Part shown: one piece after another, positions 13,282-19,472 of the stretch | Layout of the letters: every line of letters starts with the position of its first letter | Numbering within the stretch: position 1 is the first letter of the stretch | Source: Microgenomates group bacterium RBG_16_45_19 | GTDB taxonomy: Bacteria; Patescibacteriota; Microgenomatia; UBA1400; RBG-16-45-19 | Length of the DNA: 37,549 nucleotides | Assembly (NCBI GenBank): GCA_001803415.1 | Contig: MHDC01000028.1 | Location: forward strand, 1-37,549 | Direction: 5' to 3' | Translations under genes and position numbers: made by a program | The notes under the pieces: model-generated | What the model was told of the DNA's origin: nothing | Seen by the model: the letters and a program-made list of their open reading frames with translations, nothing else | Database searches by the model: none

Positions 13282-14045
13282 GTAAACGCAGGAAATTTCT
13301 AGTGAGTGCCGCGGCCGTAGCTGGTTTTTTTTGGTTGCTGCAGTACGTACCTTTGGATTATCGAGCCCTGATGGTGGGGGGATTAGCCCTGTTTACTTAT
13401 GGAGCGGCCGCTTTGAGTTTGCGGGAAGATTTGCGTGGGGTTGAATGGCTAACGTTATTGATCTTACCGGTGATGTACAGCTTGGCAGCTGGTTTTTTCT
13501 ATTATTTACTGCCGAATCACTTTCTGTCGCGGCTAGTGGTCTCTTTGGTATTTTTAGTAGGCTTATACGCTATATTACTGACGGAAAACATCTATTCGGT
13601 GGCGGCGGTGAGGACGATTCAACTGGTGCGGGCGGCTCATGCGGTGGGCTTTTTAATGACGGTCTTAACGACCGTCTTATTATTTAATGTCTTGTATTCC
13701 TTTCATTGGCCAGTTTATGTAAATGGTATAACTGCTTTAATCATTGGTATACCGATTTATTTGCAGTCTCTTTGGGCGGTGAAGTTGGAGGCCCGCTTAA
13801 CTCGGGGCTTATGGGGAATGAGTCTGGCTTTAGCCTGGTTATTAGCCCACATTGCCATGGCTTTGTCTTTAGTACCGGTAACGGTTTGGGCGGCTTCACT
13901 GTTTACCGGGACGGTAGTATATGTGGTGGTGGGTTTGCTCCAACAGGCTTTACAGGAGCGGTTATTTGAACGGACCGTCTGGGAATATTTGGGAGTTGGT
14001 TTAATTGTGTTAGTGGCGACTTTATTAATTACCCCGTGGAAGTGA
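13278..14045 (+). CDS. Polytopic membrane protein, unknown function
   Basis: A 255-aa protein with about eight hydrophobic segments over its whole length, a short positively charged N-terminus (MSKRRKFL) and few polar residues. I see no catalytic motif and do not recognise the family with confidence. It resembles uncharacterised membrane families of candidate phyla. It is coupled to yebC by a 4-nt overlap, so the two are co-transcribed. It ends at the border of the AT-rich gene-free stretch. Confidence 0.8.
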   Translation: MSKRRKFLVSAAAVAGFFWLLQYVPLDYRALMVGGLALFTYGAAALSLREDLRGVEWLTLLILPVMYSLAAGFFYYLLPNHFLSRLVVSLVFLVGLYAILLTENIYSVAAVRTIQLVRAAHAVGFLMTVLTTVLLFNVLYSFHWPVYVNGITALIIGIPIYLQSLWAVKLEARLTRGLWGMSLALAWLLAHIAMALSLVPVTVWAASLFTGTVVYVVVGLLQQALQERLFERTVWEYLGVGLIVLVATLLITPWK

Positions 14046-14536
14046 AAAAAAGCGCCACAAGATGGGGGAGAGGGGAGAGTCCTATAATATAGGAAGGGGG
14101 AAAAAGACCTATAATTGTTCGAACATATTTTCACGGAATTCATATTGATCTTTCACGGGTGAGATTTAAGCCAGAAAACTGATAAATTTGCTTGATCTGG
14201 AGGGCAATTAGCGGTAGGTAAGCGGGGGTGATAGATGTGGATTGATATAGTTAATCGATGCCTTAGGTATAAAACCCGAAGTTAGGTCTGGAGATGAGCG
14301 GTAGTGGGAGTGGGGTGAGGCGAGAGATTTAAGACATAAAGAATGACATTAAGAAAGATTCAGAAACTAAAAACAGATTTGATCACCGAAGATGGGTGAG
14401 ATAACGCTTCCCTCCGTTGGTCCGTCGATATATGATAATGACGTACAATAATACTTTTGCGACTATGAATCAGAATTGGCGGCGGGGGACCGATTTTTAG
14501 GTTGAACTGAAGTTAAGTTTTAAACCGTGGCAAAGG

Positions 14537-14555
14537 CCGCTAAATAATTTAGCGG
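14537..14555. other. Perfect hairpin in the gene-free stretch
   Basis: CCGCTAAA-TAA-TTTAGCGG is an 8-bp stem with a 3-nt loop. It is followed on the plus strand by a T-rich but broken tract, so it could be a weak terminator or part of a structured RNA. Confidence 0.55.
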
Positions 14556-14675
14556 AATTGTTTATATTTGTTAATTCCTCTCTTTTAAGGTGGAGGCCTA
14601 AAGTTCGTTTTTAATCAGAAACCCGAATCTTTCGGCCGGCTCAGGATAAGTTTTATAAATTGACAAAATATAATG

Positions 14676-14699
14676 TTTAAATTGATATATCAATTTAAA
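14676..14699. repeat. 24-bp perfect palindrome
   Basis: Left half TTTAAATTGATA, right half its exact reverse complement TATCAATTTAAA. It starts 1 nt after a TATAAT (14669-14674) and 10 nt after TTGACA (14660-14665). It could be an operator, a cruciform or a site-specific recombination site; no gene follows it closely on either strand. Confidence 0.8.
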
Positions 14700-15041
14700 T
14701 GATTGGTAGTTTAGACGATGAATGATACCACCCAAGGTCAAAAAAGCCGTTTTAGGGGCATTTGAAAAGGTCAGATTCCAGGCGTAAATTTTGGCTTGGG
14801 AGTCAACGCTAGGACAAAATAAATCTCGATTTGATCAGGTTTAAATACGACAGCGGGAGACGAGAAATTATTGATCGTGATAAATGATTGATAAATATTT
14901 TTGGTTAAAAAATAATTATTTGATTAAAAAATACTAATAAGATATAAGACTCAAAACGTCATATTTTTCACATTTTTCACGAAGATGTATATGTTTTGGT
15001 CTCCCCTACTCCATTAATTGTTCTGTAAATGTTGATGTGAA

Positions 15042-15050
15042 TGGTAAAAT
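15042..15050 (+). promoter_or_regulatory. Extended -10 promoter of the orphan gene
   Basis: TGGTAAAAT, an extended -10 (TAAAAT, 5 of 6) that ends 7 nt before the ATG at 15058. No Shine-Dalgarno is present, so a leaderless mRNA is predicted. Confidence 0.55.
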
Positions 15051-15057
15051 CTAATTT

Positions 15058-16158
15058 ATGCTACGTAGTTACGAATTCCAAGTCGGAATTCAAACTGTAA
15101 TTGTAGAAATTCATGATGGTGGGTATGTTGATATCTTAAATTTACGTACTGCAGGTGGCGGGGAGGTTAGCATATTAGATCGGATTGATCCGGCTTTAGA
15201 TGATTCGAGTAATCCACAGGCAGTCTTAATTGCGGTTTCGTTATTGATACCACCATATTTTTTCGAGATAGAACGGATACTCCCAAATTATGGTGACTTG
15301 AAAAAGTGGGAAAATGAGCAGCTCGGTCAGAGTCTATCAGATATTTATCAGAGTAAGCTACCGGATAAAATTAAACGTAAGTTATTGCTGGCCAAAGCGG
15401 GATTTCCGCAAGATCCACATTTTTTCATACCCGGAGAGCAGATAATAGGTAACCCGAGTGAAACTATTCGGATGCTTGTTAGCCAATCGGGCTGGTTGAA
15501 CCTCGGAATTAATACGGCGGCGATGAAAGAAACCGGAATGGGCGAATTGCCCACATTGACACTCTCCGGATTTAATAATAAATGGTTAATAGAAGGCGTT
15601 TTAAATGAAGCGCAAGATAAAATTGACAAATTTCTTCAAGAGGTTGAGGGGGCTTGCGGGGGTGATTGGTCTGATTTATTATTTGCGTGTTATGAAAATC
15701 CATGGGTGGATATAAATCGGGTGGTAGGATTGAGATTCAATATTCGGACTAGGTGTGACAGGCCGGCTAATGGAGATGACGTATGGGTTTTAGAAGCAAT
15801 GCCTGGTAAGTGGCCGAGGATATTTTCGTCTTCAACCCCGGGAATTGATCATGTCTACATTACCCAAGGTAATGGTTATCAAATTAGAGACACAAGTGAG
15901 TTCGTACACACTTCAAGAGATTCGCTGAAGAAGTGGCCGGAATTTAATCCTGAGGAGGAAGGATTGACGCAATTAGCCGTAGCGAGGGCACTTAGAGTTT
16001 TACAAAGCGCCGATATCAGAAATGGGATAAATAGACTCCAAGGGCTTTATTCTCATCCTGATATTACGTTTGATATGTGTTATCGCATTAATCCCTCGGC
16101 TCGCAGAGATGCTTTTAGTATTTTTGACTTTCAAACTTGGAGTAAAGAACAACAATAA
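15058..16158 (+). CDS. Orphan protein of unknown function
   Basis: A 366-aa soluble-looking protein with no signal peptide, membrane helix, or nucleotide- or metal-binding motif that I recognise. The N-terminal ~45 residues look like a small beta domain (EFQVGIQTVIVEIHDGGYVDIL). The middle is mostly helical, and the C-terminus contains helices such as LTQLAVARALRVLQSADI. Codon use is AT-richer than in the core genes, with frequent ATA, GCA and AGA. It is flanked by AT-rich gene-free DNA on both sides and by a tyrosine recombinase gene downstream. That setting suggests acquired or fast-evolving DNA. No function is offered. Confidence 0.8.
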   Translation: MLRSYEFQVGIQTVIVEIHDGGYVDILNLRTAGGGEVSILDRIDPALDDSSNPQAVLIAVSLLIPPYFFEIERILPNYGDLKKWENEQLGQSLSDIYQSKLPDKIKRKLLLAKAGFPQDPHFFIPGEQIIGNPSETIRMLVSQSGWLNLGINTAAMKETGMGELPTLTLSGFNNKWLIEGVLNEAQDKIDKFLQEVEGACGGDWSDLLFACYENPWVDINRVVGLRFNIRTRCDRPANGDDVWVLEAMPGKWPRIFSSSTPGIDHVYITQGNGYQIRDTSEFVHTSRDSLKKWPEFNPEEEGLTQLAVARALRVLQSADIRNGINRLQGLYSHPDITFDMCYRINPSARRDAFSIFDFQTWSKEQQ

Positions 16159-16177
16159 TCTTTTGTGTCGTACAATG

Positions 16178-16205
16178 TTGACAGATGAATTTGGCTTGGT
16201 ACAAT
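16178..16205 (+). promoter_or_regulatory. Strong promoter upstream of the recombinase gene
   Basis: TTGACA (16178-16183), a 16-nt spacer and TACAAT (16200-16205). It lies just after the orphan gene. The start codon of the recombinase is about 145 nt downstream, so the transcript has a long leader, or a small RNA is made. A GATAAA-TATC-TTTATC hairpin lies in that leader. Confidence 0.65.
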
Positions 16206-16356
16206 GGGACAGAAGGCGAACTTCACCAGTCTCCCCTATTATGGGCTTGGCGCACAAAATACTATAAGCTGATAAATATCTTTATCATAAATAATGGTGA
16301 TGTATCAATATATATAAATAATAGGTTGATTTAGCGGTCTAAACTTGGGAGTGCAT

Positions 16357-17298
16357 ATGGCCGATAATAATGAACTAAAAAAGCTTTTGCTTGATTTCCT
16401 CGAATATTTAGAGGTTGAACGGCAAGTCAGTCCGTATACCATCCGCAATTATGACCATTACCTGCGGCGGTTTTTAGATTGGTATCACGGTTATAACCCG
16501 GCGATGGACTTAAAAGGTATCAGCTTGACGACGGTGACTAAATATCGGGTTTACCTGTCACGTTTAACCGATGGCCACCAGCAGACCTTATCCAAGGCGA
16601 CCCAAGCCTATCATGTGATTGCCTTGAGATCCTGGTTTAAGTGGATGACTAAGCTGGATTTAGAAGTATTATCGCCTGAGAAAATCGATTTACCCAAGAG
16701 TGAAAGCCACAGCTTGAAATATTTAACTTATGAGCAGCTGGAACGGTTGCTCAACCAACCGAGATTATCCAGTAAAGTGGGCTTGAGGGATCGGACTATT
16801 TTGGAAACTTTGTTTTCCACCGGTTTGCGAGTATCGGAACTGGTGGCTCTCAATCGGGAGCAAGTAAATCTGGAACGGCGGGAATTTGGAGTCATGGGTA
16901 AGGGCAGGAAGTTAAGAGTGGTGTTCTTATCGAAACGGGCGGCGGAGTGGCTAAATCGCTATTTGGTGACTCGGGAAGATAGCTGGCGGCCGGTATTTAT
17001 CCGTTACAGTCGTAAAAAAGAAGATATCATTAGTGACGGTGAGGAAATGCGCTTGTCAGTCCGGTCGGTGCAACGGCTGGTGGAGAAATACCGCAAAGCC
17101 GCGAGATTGCCAATCCCGATCACGCCTCATGGAATCAGACACACCTTTGCCACCGACTTGATAGCCCGGGGAGCCGGTTTAAGAGAAGTCCAGGAAATGC
17201 TCGGTCATAAAAATGTGGCTACCACCCAAATTTATACTCACGTCACCAATCCGCGGTTGCGTGAAGTCCACGAAAAGTATCATTCGGGGTATGAGTAG
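16357..17298 (+). CDS. Tyrosine recombinase, XerC/XerD type
   Basis: A 313-aa protein of the usual Xer length. It has an N-terminal SAM-like core-binding domain (residues ~10-100) and a catalytic domain with the full R-K-H-R-H-Y set: R in TGLRVSEL, K in GKGRKLR, H and R in HGIRHTFA, H in LGHKN, and the tyrosine nucleophile in QIYTH. Xer recombinases resolve chromosome dimers at dif. In small genomes a single Xer often does this. It could also be an integrase of the adjoining island, but the compact size and sequence favour Xer. The ATG at 16357 with GGGAG 5 nt upstream is chosen over a TTG at 16345. It converges with ddl, 4 nt apart. Confidence 0.9.
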   Translation: MADNNELKKLLLDFLEYLEVERQVSPYTIRNYDHYLRRFLDWYHGYNPAMDLKGISLTTVTKYRVYLSRLTDGHQQTLSKATQAYHVIALRSWFKWMTKLDLEVLSPEKIDLPKSESHSLKYLTYEQLERLLNQPRLSSKVGLRDRTILETLFSTGLRVSELVALNREQVNLERREFGVMGKGRKLRVVFLSKRAAEWLNRYLVTREDSWRPVFIRYSRKKEDIISDGEEMRLSVRSVQRLVEKYRKAARLPIPITPHGIRHTFATDLIARGAGLREVQEMLGHKNVATTQIYTHVTNPRLREVHEKYHSGYE

Positions 17299-17302
17299 AA
17301 AT

Positions 17303-18370
17303 TTAATCGAACCAAGCCGATTTAGGTTGATAAGAAAGTTTAAGTTTGGATTTTTGTTGGTGCCGGTTTAAAGCTAAATCGATAAGCCGGTCTAATAGTT
17401 TGGCGTACTTTAAGCCCGAGGCTTGCCAGAGTTTGGGATACATGGAGATGGTGGTAAACCCCGGGAGGGTATTGAGTTCGGAAAGATAGTATGGCTCTCC
17501 CCTACCCTCTTTGGGTACCAGAAAATCGACGCGGGCTAAACCATAACCACCGCAAACTATAAAGGCTTTTTGGGCGGCGGACTGGATGGCATGAGCCAAT
17601 TTGGTTGGCAACCGGGCTGGGATGATGGCTTGGGATTGGCCGTCAATATACTTGGCGTTGTAATCATAAAATTCGTTTGAAGGGATGACTTCACCTAAGA
17701 CGCTAGCCTCGGGGTGTTCGGTGGTGCCCAGAATGGCGCATTCGATTTCCCGAGCCATAGGGACGGCCGTCTCAATTAAGACTTTTGTATCCAATTTAAA
17801 AGCGGCGATAAGCGCCGGTTTAAGGTCCTTGGATCGGTGGACTTTGGTAACACCGACGCTGGAACCTTGATTGGCGGGTTTAACAAAACAGGGAAAGCTG
17901 ACCGGGTCAGGGACGACGGCGGAGGTGACCACTTGATATGGGACGACCGGTAAGCCGGCTTGAAGACAAAGACGTTTTTGAATGTCTTTATCCATGCAGA
18001 TAGCCGAAGCTAAGACGCCGCAACCGACGTAGGCCACGGGCATCATTTCTAGAAGTCCTTGAATAGTGCCGTCTTCACCGTAAGGACCGTGTAAAACGGG
18101 AAAGAAGACATCGATTTGGTGGGCGGCGGTGATTTCTTGAGGTTTAACGGTAATGCCAGAACGGGTAGTTTCAGGCAAGGAGCGAAGGTGAGTTGGATCA
18201 GCCAGAAAACTTTTGGGGGTTAACCACTGATTAGCTTTAGTGATCATGACGGGGAGAATCTGGTACTTTTCTGGATTGAGGTTTTGGATAATGGCCCGAG
18301 CCGAAACCAGGGAAACTTCGTGTTCGGTGTTGGTGCCGCCGAAAATGACGGCAACATTGATTTTTTTCAT
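17303..18370 (-). CDS. ddl: D-alanine--D-alanine ligase
   Basis: A 355-aa ATP-grasp enzyme with the expected blocks: FGGTNTEHEVSLVSA at the N-terminus, LHGPYGEDGTIQG, VKPANQGSSVGV, FYDYNAKYIDG, and LARVDFLV ... LSELNTLPGFT near the C-terminus. It makes the D-Ala-D-Ala dipeptide for peptidoglycan in the cytoplasm. The start ATG overlaps the stop of the RelE-type toxin gene by 4 nt (ATGA), so its translation is coupled to a TA operon. No separate promoter was obvious just upstream. Confidence 0.96.
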   Translation of the reverse strand: MKKINVAVIFGGTNTEHEVSLVSARAIIQNLNPEKYQILPVMITKANQWLTPKSFLADPTHLRSLPETTRSGITVKPQEITAAHQIDVFFPVLHGPYGEDGTIQGLLEMMPVAYVGCGVLASAICMDKDIQKRLCLQAGLPVVPYQVVTSAVVPDPVSFPCFVKPANQGSSVGVTKVHRSKDLKPALIAAFKLDTKVLIETAVPMAREIECAILGTTEHPEASVLGEVIPSNEFYDYNAKYIDGQSQAIIPARLPTKLAHAIQSAAQKAFIVCGGYGLARVDFLVPKEGRGEPYYLSELNTLPGFTTISMYPKLWQASGLKYAKLLDRLIDLALNRHQQKSKLKLSYQPKSAWFD

Positions 18371-18624
18371 TTGTAGACTCCTTGGCGGTGTTCGATTTTG
18401 AGGATTTTAACGATATGGGCTTTATGACTGACTGAGAATATAATGCGATAGTCCCCGACTCTAAGTTTTTGATAGGCGTTAAGTTCGCCTTGAAGTTTAA
18501 GGCCTCGATTGGGATTTACAGTTAGATCGTCTAAATGATTAATAAGCCTAAGTTGGACGTGATGGGGAAGTTTGTGTATTCGTTTGGTAACTTTTTTTGG
18601 CGTTAAGATTTTATAAACAGCCAT
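18367..18624 (-). CDS. RelE/ParE-superfamily toxin
   Basis: An 85-aa basic protein with the RelE/ParE layout: an N-terminal strand and helices (KKVTKRIHKLPHHVQLRL), then LKLQGELNAYQKLRVGDYRIIFSV, and a final strand KILKIEHRQGVY. RelE-like toxins cut mRNA in the ribosome; ParE-like ones poison gyrase. The R-x-GDYRII block and the C-terminal H-R-x-x-x-Y favour the RelE-type RNase branch. It follows its antitoxin by 3 nt and overlaps ddl by 4 nt. gyrA and gyrB lie close by, but nothing links them functionally. Confidence 0.9.
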   Translation of the reverse strand: MAVYKILTPKKVTKRIHKLPHHVQLRLINHLDDLTVNPNRGLKLQGELNAYQKLRVGDYRIIFSVSHKAHIVKILKIEHRQGVYK

Positions 18625-18627
18625 AAG

Positions 18628-18891
18628 TTACTGGGAAATCGCTTGCTTCAGTTCATCCAGAGTCAAATATTCACCCACTTCGATTTCCTTTTCTGATTGT
18701 TTGATATCTTTAAGCGAATGTTTGAGGCTGTATATAGTTTCTTCGAGACTGTCAAGATATTCGCTGGATACGAGTGAGGCTTTGATAACACCCTTTTTGG
18801 TCAGATCCACGCGGTTGAATTTTGAATCGACGTCATCAACTAAACGGAGAAGCTGAGACCTGGCTTGGGTTACGGGAATCGTTATCGTCAT
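18628..18891 (-). CDS. Phd/YefM-type antitoxin of the RelE-type toxin
   Basis: An 87-aa protein. The N-terminal DNA-binding part (PVTQARSQLLRLVDDV ... VDLTKKGVIKASLVS) matches Phd/YefM. The acidic helical tail (SLKDIKQSEKEIEVGEYLTLDELKQAI) should mask the toxin. The promoter ends 8 nt before the ATG, implying leaderless translation and placing the TGTACA elements where the protein could autorepress. It heads a three-gene operon antitoxin-toxin-ddl. Confidence 0.88.
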   Translation of the reverse strand: MTITIPVTQARSQLLRLVDDVDSKFNRVDLTKKGVIKASLVSSEYLDSLEETIYSLKHSLKDIKQSEKEIEVGEYLTLDELKQAISQ

Positions 18892-18899
18892 AGACTTGA

Positions 18900-18928
18900 A
18901 GTGTACAGAAATATGTACATGAAGTCAA
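18900..18928 (-). promoter_or_regulatory. Promoter/operator of the RelE-ddl operon
   Basis: On the minus strand, TTGACT (18923-18928), a 17-nt spacer and TACACT (18900-18905). Two TGTACA elements lie at 18902-18907 (over the -10) and 18914-18919 (in the spacer), 12 bp apart centre to centre. They resemble the core of the AbiE operators. Confidence 0.7.
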
Positions 18929-19426
18929 TTACTTGGAGGCGGTGACAGCGTCGGCTTGACCGGTGAGAAAAGCGAAGAGATCGCCAGTTTTGACTTTGAG
19001 CGTCTGTTCCTGGCCGTTGGCTTGAATTAAAGTTACCGGTATGGTTGGGGTTAGACGGGTGGTTGAGGCTTCACTCGGGGCGGCGAGGTTGAGGCTTTTA
19101 AGAACCGCGGGAGTTAAGGCGGCGGCTACCTGGTCGATTTGACTACTACCAATAATTTCCAGCTCGGCTAATTTTTGAGCCAGGACTTGTCCAGCAGAGC
19201 CGGATGACCCCCCTCCCCCAGTGGGCACCGGGGTATTAACTCGTTCGGTTAATGATTGAGCCGGGAGGGGTGGCGTGACCGGGTGAACCGGAGCGATGGC
19301 TTCGGTGGTAGCGGTAACGTTGTCACTGGAGGGGTTGGCGGCTCGGATCTGGGCGGCAATTTCCTCAAGACTTTGTTGATCGACTTCAGACTCTAAGTCG
19401 GTGGGAGGATTAGTGGGATCGGGCAT
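18929..19426 (-). CDS. Pro/Thr/Ala-rich protein, unknown function
   Basis: A 165-aa protein. The first ~95 residues are low-complexity and acidic (Pro, Thr, Ser, Gly), including a GGGGSSGS run. The last ~70 form a folded-looking part (LAQKLAELEIIGSSQIDQVA, then a strand-rich end with LKVKTGDLFAFL). No membrane anchor is present. I do not recognise it. It lies 46 nt downstream of gyrA with its own extended -10 promoter 9 nt before the ATG. Its stop abuts the -35 of the TA-ddl promoter. Confidence 0.65.
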   Translation of the reverse strand: MPDPTNPPTDLESEVDQQSLEEIAAQIRAANPSSDNVTATTEAIAPVHPVTPPLPAQSLTERVNTPVPTGGGGSSGSAGQVLAQKLAELEIIGSSQIDQVAAALTPAVLKSLNLAAPSEASTTRLTPTIPVTLIQANGQEQTLKVKTGDLFAFLTGQADAVTASK

Positions 19427-19435
19427 ATCTTAATT

Positions 19436-19444
19436 AGTATAACA
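19436..19444 (-). promoter_or_regulatory. Extended -10 promoter of the Pro/Thr-rich gene
   Basis: On the minus strand, TGTTATACT ends 9 nt before the ATG at 19426. A possible -35 TTGCCT lies 18 nt further up. A leaderless or nearly leaderless mRNA is predicted. Confidence 0.6.
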
Positions 19445-19472
19445 AGGGTGGCGGGAATAAGGCAACAAAAAA

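Larger units (their letters stand above)
14046..15057. other. 1-kb AT-rich stretch without a recognisable gene
   Basis: There is no convincing reading frame on either strand; the longest are only a few dozen codons. I looked for conserved blocks of tmRNA, RNase P RNA and SRP RNA and saw none. Visible structures are two TATAAT boxes near 14082-14115, a hairpin (14537-14555), a 24-bp perfect palindrome (14676-14699), and a short direct repeat TTTTTCAC at about 14965-14980. The composition shifts from mixed to very AT-rich after about 14880. It could hold an unrecognised RNA gene, a decayed gene or a recombination region. Confidence 0.6.

Noticed and set aside
14676-14699. Canonical dif site
   Set aside because: Size and symmetry fit, but the arms lack the usual inner CATAA and TTATG; kept only as a low-confidence idea.
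14046-15057. tmRNA, RNase P RNA, SRP RNA or 6S RNA
   Set aside because: The conserved sequence blocks of the first three were not found on either strand, and no 6S-like structure was recognised by eye. A covariance search would be decisive.
16357-17298. Integrase of a prophage or integrative element
   Set aside because: Xer-like length and sequence, no attachment-site repeats, no phage or conjugation genes next to it.
18367-18624. ParE-type gyrase poison linked to the nearby gyrase genes
   Set aside because: The closeness is suggestive, but the C-terminal HRxxxY pattern fits the RelE branch better and the genes are in separate operons.
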